Counted from the first letter of the stretch, positions 19,061 through 30,300 are shown. The stretch is DNA of 64,000 nucleotides from Listeria rocourtiae FSL F6-920 (GCF_000525975.1 NZ_AODK01000030.1:1-64000); one strand, 5' to 3'. Numbers and translations are program-made. Notes: generated by a model not told the origin, from the sequence alone.

Positions 19061-19103
19061 AAAAAAGGAGCGAAGACCAAAATACTGACCTCCGCTACTC
19101 CTC
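19061..19103 (-). terminator. Terminator after the PqqD-like gene
   Basis: On the minus strand GGAG-GCGGAGGTCA pairs with GGTCTTCGCTCC around a TATTT loop, then a run of T. It directly follows the stop at 19105. Confidence 0.8.
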
Positions 19104-19104
19104 T

Positions 19105-19448
19105 TCATCCTCGTTTCCACTTCAACCAACTGTACGAATCCATAATCTGCAAAAATCGGACCAATCTTGATAAACTCATCCCATCCTCATTCCCAAATGT
19201 TCGCGAAAATCGCTCCTCCATCTCTGGAATTGTCGTCTTCCCGTCCATTTGCGTAAGAATAAAATAACCATGCTCATCCAACTTAATTCGCCGCTCTGTT
19301 GGTTGTTTCAAAAGCTTCGTCGCCACGCGCTCCAACCAAGCAGAGCGCGGTACAATCAAATACTTCTCTTTATCTATAACTTCCAAAGCTAGATTATCTT
19401 TCAAAATCGGAATTTCTTCCAACATATTTCGCCGTTCTTTTTTTCGCA
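19105..19448 (-). CDS. PqqD-like protein
   Basis: About 114 residues from ATG 19448. It resembles the PqqD fold, the winged-helix peptide-binding module of RiPP systems: LKDNLALEVIDKEKYLIVPR, then RIKLDEHGYFILTQMDGKTTIPEMEERFSRTF. A short basic N-terminus precedes it. Its start is 15 bases after the OPT transporter stop, so the two are likely co-transcribed. No radical SAM enzyme or precursor peptide is nearby. The role is unknown; a peptide-binding partner for the transporter is only a guess. Confidence 0.7.
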
Positions 19449-19463
19449 TATTCAGCACCTCAT

Positions 19464-21362
19464 TTATGCTTTTTGTTTCCTTGGTACTGTAGAGAAGTAA
19501 AGCAACGTACATACAATCAAGAATACCAGGAACGGTAGCCATTGATTTGTCAACAAGTACTCCGTTGGAATAATATTCGGATTAACTGAAATCATGAACG
19601 CAATAATAACGCCTAGTAATGATTCCCCAGCAATTAAACCAGATGCAAATAATGTCCCACGCTCAATCCGTGCTGCTTTTTCCTTATCTTTTTTCACTTT
19701 GATCACTTGGTTTACGATTAAGCGCACGAACCCACCGAACATAACGGTTGCACTGATGTTTAGTGGCAAATAGAGACCTACCGCGAACACAAGCGAGTTC
19801 ATACCTAAGAATTCAATAACAATAGCAATCGAAACACCGATAAAAATTAAGGTCCAAGGCAAATTGCCATTTAAGATACCTTCTGCTAAAATTTTCATCA
19901 GCGCAGCTTTTGGAGCTGGTAAAGCTTCTGAACCCATGCCATATGCGTTATCTAGCAGTGTCAAAATGTAACCCATCACAAGACCACTAGCGATAACACC
20001 AATCATCATCGCAACTTGTTGCTTCCAAGGCGTTCCACCAACGAGGTACCCTGTTTTTAAATCTTGTGAAATATCACCCGCAACAGCAAGTGCCGTACAA
20101 ACAATCGCCGCAACCGTCAATGTCAGTACAATGCCTTCTGTGCCACTATAACCGAATGATTTATAAGCAATCGCTACGATCAGAAGTGTCGCAATTGTCA
20201 TCCCAGAAACTGGCGAAGAAGAACTACCAACAATCCCAACAATTCGCGATGCAACCGTAACAAATAAGAATCCGAAAATCGCAATTGCTAAAGCACCAAT
20301 AATGCCCACATTCGTAAATGGGTCAAACGCGATAATAACGATTAACACAGTAATCCCGATTAAAACCCATTTCATTGGAATATCTTTATCTGTACGCTCA
20401 ATTTCTAGCATTTTCTGTCCTTTATTCTTATTAATTCCAACCATCGTGCTACGCAACGTCTGGATAATCGCTGGCATCGTTTTCGCAAGCGTAATCAAAC
20501 CACCCGCTGCAACTGCACCGGCACCAATATAGCGAATGTAATTATCCCAAATCATGCTGGCATCTAGCGTTTTCAATGCTTCTGAAGCTGGAAAAATAAT
20601 GTCTGAACTACCAGCACCGAAAAACGCAATAGCTGGAATCAAAACAAGGGACGCCATCAAGCCACCCGCTACCATCTGACCCGCAATTTTTGGACCAATA
20701 ATAAAACCAACACCAAGTAGAGCCGGATAAATCTGTGTACCGATAAAAGCATTTTGAAAATTATAAATACCCGTCTGTACGTCACTTCGGAAAACTTTGA
20801 AACCATCTGTAAGAACTTTCACAAGAGCCCCAATTCCGAAACCAAATACAACGAGTTTTGCCTGTGCCCCGCCACCTTTCTCACCTGTTTTTAGAACTTC
20901 CGCACAAGCCGTTCCTTCTGGATAAGGCAATGTCTCATGTTCATTAACAATCAGCATTCTTCTAAGCGGTACCATCATGAACACGCCCAGGAATCCCCCT
21001 GTTAGCACGATGAATACTAGCATAATCTGGTTGATGTCTACACCTAGCATAAAGAGCGCTGGAATCGTAAACACCGCACCAGCACCGAGCGCTTCCCCTG
21101 CTGTTGTCATCGTCTGTACAATGTTGTTTTCTAAAATCGAATCCCGCCTAAAAATACCACGCAAAATTCCCATCGAAATAACAGCTGCCGGAATTGACGC
21201 AGATACCGTCAAGCCTACTTTGAGCCCTAAGTAAGCATTTGCCGCACCAAATAAAATTGCAAGAATAATACCAAGAACGATAGAAGTTACTGTCAATTCC
21301 GGAAGTGATTTGGAAGCAGGTATGTAAGGCTGAAACTGCTTGCTACCCATTTTATCATTCAT
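19464..21362 (-). CDS. OPT family oligopeptide transporter
   Basis: 632-residue polytopic membrane protein with the OPT family features: an N-terminal SLPELTVTSIVLGIILAILFGAANAYLGLKVG segment (shown here only as the family start), then AGEALGAGAVFTIPAL, PEGTACAEVL and LGMNSLVFAVGLYLP. OPT proteins import peptides or metal-chelate conjugates by proton symport. The substrate cannot be told from sequence. Its partner gene downstream encodes a PqqD-like protein. No break in frame. Confidence 0.88.
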   Translation of the reverse strand: MNDKMGSKQFQPYIPASKSLPELTVTSIVLGIILAILFGAANAYLGLKVGLTVSASIPAAVISMGILRGIFRRDSILENNIVQTMTTAGEALGAGAVFTIPALFMLGVDINQIMLVFIVLTGGFLGVFMMVPLRRMLIVNEHETLPYPEGTACAEVLKTGEKGGGAQAKLVVFGFGIGALVKVLTDGFKVFRSDVQTGIYNFQNAFIGTQIYPALLGVGFIIGPKIAGQMVAGGLMASLVLIPAIAFFGAGSSDIIFPASEALKTLDASMIWDNYIRYIGAGAVAAGGLITLAKTMPAIIQTLRSTMVGINKNKGQKMLEIERTDKDIPMKWVLIGITVLIVIIAFDPFTNVGIIGALAIAIFGFLFVTVASRIVGIVGSSSSPVSGMTIATLLIVAIAYKSFGYSGTEGIVLTLTVAAIVCTALAVAGDISQDLKTGYLVGGTPWKQQVAMMIGVIASGLVMGYILTLLDNAYGMGSEALPAPKAALMKILAEGILNGNLPWTLIFIGVSIAIVIEFLGMNSLVFAVGLYLPLNISATVMFGGFVRLIVNQVIKVKKDKEKAARIERGTLFASGLIAGESLLGVIIAFMISVNPNIIPTEYLLTNQWLPFLVFLIVCTLLYFSTVPRKQKA

Positions 21363-21548
21363 TTTGTAACTACTCCTTTTAAGTTTTGTGTAATCTTTGT
21401 TCCTTTAAAGCAAAGATTCAGTTCTATTTTACCCCTACATACCCATTTTCGCAACGGATATATGGAAGAAACAACAAGAAATCACAATCACGGTAATTAA
21501 TTTGAGAGCAGAAAGATACTATCCTTAACAACCTACTCTAGACGACAA

Positions 21549-21577
21549 AGCGACGAATCTTCGCTCTGATTCGCCGC
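21549..21577 (-). terminator. Putative terminator after HAD phosphatase gene
   Basis: AGCG-CGAATC pairs with GATTCG-CGCT, one bulge on each side. The T tail on the minus strand is weak (CTTTGTCG). It lies 9 bases past the stop at 21586. Confidence 0.5.
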
Positions 21578-21585
21578 TCTTCTGC

Positions 21586-22356
21586 TTATAATAACCCTAA
21601 ACGTTGTAATCCCTTCAAAACCCCGTCATTATCCACGGAATCCGTCACAAAGTCAGCAATTGCCTTTACTTCATCACGTCCATTCTCCATCGCGACTCCC
21701 GTGCCAACTTCTTGTAACATTTCAATATCATTCAACCCATCGCCAAACGCATAAGCATCCTCAATGTTGAAATCCAAGCGCTTCAACATTTCTCGAATTC
21801 CAACCGCCTTCGAGCCGTTTGCGGGAGCCACGTCCATCGACACATCATGCCAGCGCAAGAAACCATACTCTGGAAAATTATCCTTGTAAAATGCATCATG
21901 GCTCTCATCAGCGAACAATAAACATTGATACAGCGTTCGGCCTTTATAAAATTCTGCGTCAAGCTCTGGATAACCTTCTTTCAGCGAATTCATACCCTCA
22001 TGTACCTTATGATGATCCGGAATATTCGTCCGCAGTGTCTCCTCATTCATAAACACAAGTGGATGGTCCAAATTCTCCGTAATTTCAATTAAGCGCTCCA
22101 TTGAATCCTGTGGCAGGGGGTTATCAAACACCATTTCCCCCTCAAAAACAACATATTGTCCATTAAAACTCACATAAGAATTAATATTCAATTCCTCACA
22201 TATATCTTTCAGTAAAAAAGGAGCCCTCCCAGATGCAATCGCCACATAAACACCTTTATCTTGTAAGGCTTTCACAGCTTTTCTGGCTGAATCTGGAATC
22301 TCCTTGTTGTCATTAACCAACGTACCGTCTACATCAAAAAACACAATTTTCTTCAT
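21586..22356 (-). CDS. Cof-type HAD-IIB sugar-phosphate phosphatase
   Basis: 256-residue haloacid dehalogenase-like hydrolase of the Cof/YidA subfamily. Motif I is FFDVDGTLVND with the nucleophile Asp at residue 8, motif II is AIASGR near 40, motif III is the Lys in NGSKAVGI, and motif IV is FGDGLNDIEM near 205. The IIB cap lies between. Substrate is likely a sugar phosphate or flavin precursor, but this cannot be resolved. Single gene with its own likely terminator. Confidence 0.88.
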   Translation of the reverse strand: MKKIVFFDVDGTLVNDNKEIPDSARKAVKALQDKGVYVAIASGRAPFLLKDICEELNINSYVSFNGQYVVFEGEMVFDNPLPQDSMERLIEITENLDHPLVFMNEETLRTNIPDHHKVHEGMNSLKEGYPELDAEFYKGRTLYQCLLFADESHDAFYKDNFPEYGFLRWHDVSMDVAPANGSKAVGIREMLKRLDFNIEDAYAFGDGLNDIEMLQEVGTGVAMENGRDEVKAIADFVTDSVDNDGVLKGLQRLGLL

Positions 22357-22923
22357 CGCTCAAATCTCCTCAGACCAAATTTGCGGGAAAAATGCACCCA
22401 ATTACTAATCTCATCATAAGTATACCAAAAAAAAGTGCGATAGCGGATAGAAACTATGCAATTAATCTCACCACTTTGAAAACAAATCATACCTCTATAA
22501 AAAATATCTGTACAATCAAAATATGATTTTCCAAGCTTCTATCACTTTTTCAATCTATTTGAGTAGATTGTAGTAGCATTTATCTTTTTTTATGGTATAT
22601 TAGAATTCAAGGATAAAAGTTCGGATTTTATTTTTACAAAGAAGTGACTTATGAAACCTACCGTGAATTGAAATCATTTGCTGTCCATTTTGTTTAAAAT
22701 GCGCAGAATAATGGTATTCAATTGGAGTAGGTGAAAAAAACGCAGAATGTCATGTATATTCTAAAATCGTAGCCAAACTTTATGCACGGCTACCATTGTT
22801 TCTTTTTGCCTTTTTCACAAGTCATACCATTTTATCCATGAATTTATTATGTAAATAGATTGCAAATGAGGAGCAATGCTATTTTTACAATGAATAATAA
22901 CGAAACATAAAGGAGAGAAAAAA
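22357..22923 (+). promoter_or_regulatory. Long intergenic leader before rpoY-rnjA
   Basis: A TGG-TATATT extended -10 lies at 22593-22601 with a poor -35. If used, the rpoY message would carry a leader of about 310 bases. Two hairpins are visible: ATAAAA/TTTTAT with a T tail near 22614-22637, and GTAGCC/GGCTAC near 22770-22793 with a nearby T-rich stretch. The arrangement could be an attenuator or a separate small RNA. GGAGAG precedes the rpoY start. No gene seen. Confidence 0.45.
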
Positions 22924-23133
22924 ATGATTTTTAAAGTTTATTATCAAGCAACAAAAACCGAAACACCTGTCAGAGAAAAAACACAGTCCATCTACGTGGA
23001 AGCAAGTGGCGTGCCAGAAGTGCGCGTTATTCTTAAAGACCAACCCTTCCATATTGAGTTAGTAGAACAATTGAGTGAAGCCCATCTACAATACGAAAAA
23101 CAAAATGAAGATTTCCAACTGTGGGGGCAGTAA
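22924..23133 (+). CDS. rpoY: RNA polymerase epsilon subunit RpoY
   Basis: 69-residue accessory subunit of Firmicutes RNA polymerase (formerly YkzG). The sequence [20 protein letters not shown] with the later VRVILKD and [10 protein letters not shown] matches the family. It sits directly before rnjA, 6 bases apart, the standard arrangement in Bacilli. A GGAGAG site lies before ATG 22924. Confidence 0.92.
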   Translation: MIFKVYYQATKTETPVREKTQSIYVEASGVPEVRVILKDQPFHIELVEQLSEAHLQYEKQNEDFQLWGQ

Positions 23134-23139
23134 ACCGCT

Positions 23140-24808
23140 ATGAAATTTGTAAAAAATAATGAAACAGCTGTTTTCGCACTCGGTGGTCTAGGCGAAATCG
23201 GAAAAAACACTTACGGCGTGCAGTTTCAGGATGAGATAATCCTCATCGATGCTGGTATCAAGTTCCCAGAGGACGAGCTACTTGGTATTGATTACGTTAT
23301 TCCTGACTACACGTATTTAATCAAAAACAAAGAAAAAAATTAAAGGTTTATTCATTACGCACGGTCACGAAGATCATATCGGTGGCGTTCCTTACTTGCT
23401 TCGTGAGCTCAATATTCCCATTTATGCTGGAAAACTCGCAGCAGCACTTATCCGCAATAAATTAGAGGAACACGGCTTACTGCGTCAAACGAAAATTTAC
23501 GAGTTTGAAGAAGAAGATGTTTTCAAATTCCGAAAAACAAGTGTTTCCTTCTTCGCAACGACGCACAGTATCCCTGATTCCTACGGGGTTGTTGTCAAAA
23601 CACCATCTGGAAATATAGTTCACACAGGTGATTTCAAATTCGACTTTACACCTGTTGGTGAGCCTGCAAACTTAACAAAAATGGCGGAAATAGGAAAAGA
23701 AGGTGTGCTATGCCTCCTTTCAGATTCTACCAATGCGGAAGTTCCTAATTTTACGATGAGCGAGCGTATCGTTGGCGAAAGTATTAAAAATATTTTCCGC
23801 GATGTCGATGGTCGGATTATTTTCGCGACATTTGCATCCAATATTTATCGTCTGCAACAAGTTGTAGAATCATCTGTTGCAACTGGTCGTAAAATTGCTG
23901 TTTTCGGTCGTAGTATGGACTCGGCTATCACAATTGGTATCGAGCTTGGCTACATCCAAGCGCCGAAAGACACATTTATCGAATGGGGACAATTGAATAA
24001 ACTACCCGCCAATGAGGTCACGATTCTTTGTACCGGTAGTCAAGGAGAACCGATGGCTGCACTTTCGCGTATTGCGAACGGTACCCATCGTCAAATCCAA
24101 ATTCAACCCGGCGATACCGTTGTCTTTTCTTCCTCACCAATTCCGGGAAATACACTTAGCGTAAACCGCACAATTAATCTACTTTTCCAAGCCGGTGCAG
24201 AGGTTGTTCACGGTAAAGTTAACAACATTCATACATCTGGTCACGGTGGCCAACAAGAACAGAAACTGATGCTTCGTCTCATGAAACCTAAATATTTCAT
24301 GCCAATTCATGGGGAATTCCGAATGCAGAAATTACATGCCCAGTCCGCGTTTTATTGTGGTGTTCCTCATGAAAATAGCTTCATCATGGAAAATGGAGAT
24401 GTGCTGGCTCTAACTGCTGATACTGCACACGTTGCAGGAAAAATCCAAGCAGCCAACGTATATATCGATGGTAGCGGAATTGGTGATATCGGTAATATCG
24501 TTTTACGCGATCGCCGTGTCTTGTCCGAAGAAGGCTTAGTTATCGTTGTTGTCTCCATCAGTGCGGCTAAAAATAAAGTGATGGCTGGTCCAGATATCAT
24601 TTCCCGTGGCTTCATCTACATGCGTGAATCTGGCAATCTGATTAATGAGGCACAAGGTTTATTGCGCCGTCATTTAAACAAAGTAATGGACAGCAAAACG
24701 ACACAATGGTCCGAGATTAAAAATGAAGTCACAGATACGCTACAACCGTTTTTATATGAAAAAACAAAGCGCCGTCCGATGATTTTACCAATCATTATGG
24801 AAGTTTAG
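23140..24808 (+). CDS. rnjA: Ribonuclease J1 (frame-broken)
   Basis: Metallo-beta-lactamase/beta-CASP ribonuclease acting in mRNA decay and rRNA processing. The zinc motif [11 protein letters not shown] spans the break. The frame stops after an A7 run at 23333-23339; six A give [17 protein letters not shown] and a protein of about 555 residues, the normal size. Other motifs: [28 protein letters not shown] and the histidine in HGEFRM. The C-terminal domain is complete. RNase J1 is important for growth, which argues that the break is a base-calling error. Confidence 0.93.
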
Positions 24809-24817
24809 TATAGAAAA

Positions 24818-24847
24818 GACTCCAATCAGAATTTCCTGATTGGAGTC
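24818..24847. terminator. Bidirectional terminator between rnjA and the 5'-nucleotidase
   Basis: Perfect 12-base arms GACTCCAATCAG and CTGATTGGAGTC with a 6-base loop, A-rich on the left and T-rich on the right. It separates convergent genes. Confidence 0.9.
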
Positions 24848-24859
24848 TTTTTTGCATGA

Positions 24860-27151
24860 TTAAGCTTTTCGTCTTACGTAATAAAGTCCAACACCGATTA
24901 ACACTAATCCACCGAGCACAATACCCGTTTGATTTTCGTCACCAGTTTGTGGCAAGTTCTCATTTTTCACAGGAACAACCACTGATGATTTATCCCCTGT
25001 TGCTGGAGGAATAACCGGTTCTAACGTTGCCGTACTGCCGTTCCCATTACCCATATCCGGTAAGTCTATGTCACTCCCGTTATTATCGCCAGGAATTTCT
25101 TCACTACCACCATTATCAATTGGATCTGCAGCCATAACAGCTACTGTAAATGTCTTGCTGTAACCGTCTGCATCCGTTACCGTGATGCCAAATGTATCTC
25201 CTTCTTTCAAATTTTCACTACTCATATCAATTTCAAAATTACCATCTGCATCCGCAACAACTGGTGCTACTCTTGCTTGCACTGCCAAAGTGTCTAACGA
25301 AACGGTTGCGCCTGGAATTGTTTTTCCTTTAAATACAGCATCTTTTTCTTTATACGATACAAAAGTCGTACTATCCGTAATCGCTTGAACTGCTGCATCT
25401 TCTTTTTCCTTCGCTATTTCTGCTTCTGTTTTGAAAGTTTTGCGACCAAGTTCAGGCGTTACAAGCTTGATCTGTGATTGAATATAATTGATAAATGTGT
25501 CTGTATCAGGATCAATAACATCGACTTGTTTTCCTTTTGTGAAAGCAAAGAAAGAATCACCTCCGCCAAATAGGAAATCATTGATTACTACACGATACGT
25601 CGCTGCTGTGTCTAATTTCGTGCCATCTTCCTTCATCACATCAACTACGCGCTTCTCACCAGCATCACTTTTTGTGTACGTGTATGTCAAACCAGAAATT
25701 TGTAAGAAGTATTTTTCAGATTCGTCATATTGCTGATTTAAAGCTTCAATAATATCTGCTCCAGAAAGTTCGACTACTTGCAAAATATTTCCAAAAGGTT
25801 GTACGGCTTGCGCTGCGCCCCAAGTAACTGCATATGAACCGCTTGCCGCTGTTCCAACAAGATCTGCACGAATCCCACCGTTATTTGTCATCGCAAAATC
25901 AACCGGAATTCCAGCTTGCTTTGCCATTTCGCGTTGACCGTCTGTAATTAAATTACCCAGTGGTGATTCATTATCCGCATTTGTATCACGTGTCAGCACT
26001 GCACTATCCATTTTTCCAATCGGCTTGCTGATGACAGGGTTCACTAATGAATAAGCTTCGTCAATAACACTGCGAACCGCCGAATCTGGCGTTACGTCTT
26101 GTAAATTGTATTTAATTTCCGCATTAGGAGTTGCCTCAAAATCTTTTGTCGTTTTGTTAAGTATACCTGTTACATTCGAATACGCTTTCCCATTGTTGTA
26201 GCTCTGCACCAAGCGTGTATTCCCTACTTTTCCGTTCGTATATTGATGATTGTGTCCGGCTAAAACAAGGTCGACGCTATTGTTAGGGGCTATCTGATTC
26301 ACCTTGTTAATCATATCCACAGCTGCACCAGAAACTGCACCTTCTCCATTTGTTGGATTACCTGGAGTCAGCGCTGGAACGTGTGACAAGACGACAATTG
26401 CATTCACACCTTTTGCTTGTAATTCCGCCGAGTATTTAGCGATTGTCTCCGCTTCATCTAAGAAATTGAAATTTTGAATATGATTCGCTAGTACTAGTGA
26501 TGGAATCTCAGTCGTTACAACGCCGATAAATCCAACGTCCACACCACCCATATTTTTAATCTCATACGGCTTGAAGCCATAAGGAACCGCGCCATCAGAC
26601 TTGTTCACCACGTTCGCAACGACAATTGACATGTCGGATGCTTCATGATTGTAGTTCTGCGTGATTTCATTAAAATCGGACGTATCTCCACCATCTAAAA
26701 TTCGCTTAAATTCCGCTAAGCCTTCATCAAATTCATGATTTCCAAGCGTCCCAATTTCGAATTTCATCCGATTTAGCACTTTGATTGTTGGCTCATCTTG
26801 CAATAAACCTGATACTGCTGGACTCGCACCGACCATGTCCCCCGCTTGCACGCGTATCGAATTACTTGCCGAGTTGTCCGCTAAACCATTCGCTGCCAAA
26901 AATGTTGCTTCTGTATTGTTCAAGTTTGTAGCCAAGTAATCCGCACCGCCAATTTTACCAAGTGGTGAGCTTGAAGGCGTATCCAATGCCCCGTGAAAAT
27001 CATTCACTCCCAAAATTTGGATAGGCGCAAGATTAGGGTTGACTGCGGCGTTTGCTAGATAGGCGCTACTCCCAATCGATGTTGTACCAATTCCAACCGT
27101 CAAACTCGCTGCTAAAACAATTTTTAATCCTTTTTTGTAAAAATGCTTCAC
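24860..27151 (-). CDS. Sortase-anchored bifunctional 5'-nucleotidase / 2',3'-cyclic phosphodiesterase
   Basis: 763-residue surface enzyme. A signal peptide covers about residues 1-36. The metallophosphatase domain has GVNDFHGALD, GNHEFDEG and GHNHQYTNG as metal ligands (about 45-330), followed by the 5'-nucleotidase C-terminal domain with TNNGGIRADL and NDFLFGGGDSF. A beta-sandwich (PGATVSLDTLAVQ) and a Gly/Asp-rich linker precede the LPQTG sortase motif, a hydrophobic helix and an RRKA tail. It probably hydrolyses extracellular nucleotides for phosphate or nucleoside salvage. A cre-like site lies about 80 bases upstream. Confidence 0.92.
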   Translation of the reverse strand: MKHFYKKGLKIVLAASLTVGIGTTSIGSSAYLANAAVNPNLAPIQILGVNDFHGALDTPSSSPLGKIGGADYLATNLNNTEATFLAANGLADNSASNSIRVQAGDMVGASPAVSGLLQDEPTIKVLNRMKFEIGTLGNHEFDEGLAEFKRILDGGDTSDFNEITQNYNHEASDMSIVVANVVNKSDGAVPYGFKPYEIKNMGGVDVGFIGVVTTEIPSLVLANHIQNFNFLDEAETIAKYSAELQAKGVNAIVVLSHVPALTPGNPTNGEGAVSGAAVDMINKVNQIAPNNSVDLVLAGHNHQYTNGKVGNTRLVQSYNNGKAYSNVTGILNKTTKDFEATPNAEIKYNLQDVTPDSAVRSVIDEAYSLVNPVISKPIGKMDSAVLTRDTNADNESPLGNLITDGQREMAKQAGIPVDFAMTNNGGIRADLVGTAASGSYAVTWGAAQAVQPFGNILQVVELSGADIIEALNQQYDESEKYFLQISGLTYTYTKSDAGEKRVVDVMKEDGTKLDTAATYRVVINDFLFGGGDSFFAFTKGKQVDVIDPDTDTFINYIQSQIKLVTPELGRKTFKTEAEIAKEKEDAAVQAITDSTTFVSYKEKDAVFKGKTIPGATVSLDTLAVQARVAPVVADADGNFEIDMSSENLKEGDTFGITVTDADGYSKTFTVAVMAADPIDNGGSEEIPGDNNGSDIDLPDMGNGNGSTATLEPVIPPATGDKSSVVVPVKNENLPQTGDENQTGIVLGGLVLIGVGLYYVRRKA

Positions 27152-27230
27152 GTTTTAAATCCTCCCTTTTTTTGTGTGCAGTAAAACATTAGATATGTTA
27201 TGTATATAAATTAGCTGTTCACACCACACT

Positions 27231-27244
27231 TGTAAGCGTTTTAG
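27231..27244. promoter_or_regulatory. cre-like site upstream of the 5'-nucleotidase
   Basis: TGTAAGCGTTTTAG agrees with the cre consensus at 12 of 14 positions; the last two differ. Located 80 bases before the start at 27151. Weak evidence for carbon catabolite control. Confidence 0.4.
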
Positions 27245-27295
27245 TTGTACCTCCTCATTGTAACAAAAGCCACACTCCATTTCAATGGATTAAAA

Positions 27296-27337
27296 TACCT
27301 TAACAAAGAACTAAATCAAGCCTACTTTGTCAAGGTA
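27296..27337 (-). terminator. Terminator after the alpha-mannosidase gene
   Basis: TACCTTAACAAAG and CTTTGTCAAGGTA form a 13-base stem with one wobble, and the minus strand ends in TTTTAAT. It lies 9 bases past the stop at 27346. Confidence 0.85.
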
Positions 27338-27345
27338 TCGCCAAG

Positions 27346-30300
27346 CTATTTCAATTGAATTTTAAAAGTTTTCACCTCATACGGTGTAACTGAAAAACTC
27401 CATCTACCAGTCTCTTTTTCAGCAATTGGCCGTTCCATCAAATCACATTCCTGCCATGATTCTATTTGAAAGTCACTTGTTAACACTACATGACAACGAC
27501 CACCCGTAAATTCATGCAATCGAACAATAATCGCATCATCATCCTCTGCTTTTTTCACGGCATCAATTTGAATCTGCTCATGATTCGATCTTAACAATGA
27601 GCGATTATCATGCGATCCAAGTGCAGCACGTAGCGGATTGTTAAGCGCCCAAGCCTCCTGCACTACATCGCCTTCCACAAAATCACCTTTATGCGGCAGT
27701 AGTGCATACGTAAACATGTGCTCGCCTTGATCTTGCGTGACGTCCGGATATATTGCTGATTTCAGTAGCGTTAAGCGCATGACATGATCCTTAATATCGT
27801 GACCATATTTACAATTGTTTAAAATACTGACACCGTATCCCGTCTCACTCAAATCTGCCCACTGATGTCCAACTGTCTCAAAACGCGCATAATCCCAGCT
27901 CGTATTCCAATGCGTCGGTCGCTTCACATTTCCATATTGAATGTCATATGTCGCCTCCGATGCCATAACATCCACTGGGAATGCCACTTTTAGCAACTGT
28001 TGCTTTTCATGCCAGTCAATCTCCGTTTCAAAATCAATTCGCGCACTATCTCGGTAAAAATGAATGTTTTGCGCAATCGTCGAGCTACCATATAACCACT
28101 CCATTCGAACTGTCGCTTGAAGTTCACCATTTTGGGTCACCGCCACACTTTCTAGCTGCGTCACCTCACGCATTTTTTTCTTGGTAATAAATATCAATAT
28201 CCCATGCATCAAAATTCAGCGGTTTATCCTCAAAAACCTGCAACACATTACCGGCCTCATTCTTTGCCAGAACCTCACGCGCATGTCTTTTATCAAAGAT
28301 TTGCGTAAACTGCCCAGCTTCATTCCAAGTCACACGATAACGATTCGTCTCCAAGCCATTATGAACAACTTGTGCTAACGGCTTCACCTCGGTATTTTCA
28401 GCAGTCACTTCATACGTCAATGTTTCCGTCCCAAAGGAAGTCAAACCATCCAAAGCAACTAACCAACTCCCCGCCAAATTCCGCTCAGCATCCAAACGTT
28501 TCCCAACCGCATCCTTCCAAATCACCGTCTCCAATGTTGGAATCGCAATTTCAGCCAAACGCGGTCGCTCCCAAATCGAACTATTCATTAACGTCACACA
28601 ATTTAGCGTATTCTCATCCATTGCACTCATCTCGTCATATGCCATCAACGCCAAATTTTCCGCCTCATCATACTCCACGACACAATCCTCATACACCTCC
28701 TGAATCGAGGAACCTGGAATAATATCGTGAAACTGATTTCGCAACACAATTCGCCAACTTTCGCGAAGAAGATCACTTGGATACGCTTCAAAATCTCCTG
28801 TTTGTGCTATCTGTAGCACTTGAAACCATTCAGCATCTCGAAGCAACAACTCCAATTTTCGGTTCATTTTCTTGTTATGCGCCTGCGAAGTATATGTCCC
28901 GCGGTGGTACTCAAAATAAAGCTCACCATTCCACGTATGTACATACTCCTCCGAATTCTCCACACGTTCATGCAATCTTTCAAAATAAGGCCCAGCAAGC
29001 CCCGTTTCTACTTTTGGCATACCCGGCATCTTATCAAATCGGTCAATCATCTCTAGCATCTCGCGTGTCGGTCCTCCGCCACCATCACCAAAACCATACG
29101 AAACGAGCAACTCATTGTTCAAATTTTTATCATTATAACTGTCCCAAACGCCCTTCACCGCACGCGCCGTAATATTTCCATTATACGTATAATAGATATC
29201 ATGCGCATTATCAGGTGTCGTAATAAAATGCGTCAAAATTTCCGAACCGTCAATCCCGCGCCACCAAAATGTATCATGTGGCATTTTATTAAACTGATTC
29301 CAACTTATCTTCGTCGTCATAAACGTCTCTAGGCCTGATTTCTTCAAAATCTGAGGTAACGCCCAACTATAGCCAAACACATCTGGCAACCATAAAAACT
29401 TACTATTCTTGCCAAACTCCTCCTTAAAGAACCGCGTCCCTTGTAATATTTGGCGCACTAATGACTCTCCAGAAGGAATGTTACAATCCGCTTCCAGCCA
29501 CATCCCACCATCCGCTTCCCAGCGCCCATCCGCAACTCGCGCCTTCATCTTTGCATAAATATCCGGATAATCCTCTTTAATATAAGCATATAGCTGTGGC
29601 TGTGACTGCAAGAATTCATAATTCGGGTACTGCTCCATCAATCGCATCACCGTTGAAAATGAGCGTGCCGATTTCTCACGCGTATGCTTCAAACGCCACA
29701 ACCAAGCTACATCAATGTGCGTATGGCCAACACACGTCACCGTCACATCAAAATTTTTCGGCATCGCATCAATCTTTAAATTAAGCAACCTTCCGGCCTC
29801 ATGTAACGATGCCACATGCTCCGCGCTACCAGGATTCGCCCAATCAATCACTCGAAAACTATGATCTAGCGCCTGCATCAAACCGTAACGCTCTGTGCTA
29901 TTCTCTGCCAAATAGTCAAGTGTCTGTAAAGTGGCAAAAGCCGTGTAATAAAGATCATCCACCGCCACATCTAAGTAGCCGATAAAAGCCTCCTTAATCC
30001 GATGCTCCTGCGCACTAACTTGACCACCACCCTCAAGGCCCGACCACAATCTAAAAATCAGTTCCACCCGTGTTCCCGCCAAATCATCCGAAAAAAACAC
30101 TTCTTTATGATTCTGATCCACCCCCTGATAAGGCTCCCCATTCATGAACAATAGTGACTCAAAACCAGAATTATTACCATCTCCTGTTTTCCCAAAATCA
30201 AAAAAACCCAAAATCCGATGCCCTTCTCGTTTAGCTGGTAATACAACACTTGCCCTCAACCAAACATAACGATCTCGACCACACCAATTCTCTCCAAGCG

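Noticed and set aside
28372-29172. Several open frames on the plus strand over the mannosidase gene
   Set aside because: They are antisense to a well-conserved GH38 coding region and have Pro/His/Ser-rich composition typical of reverse-strand shadows.
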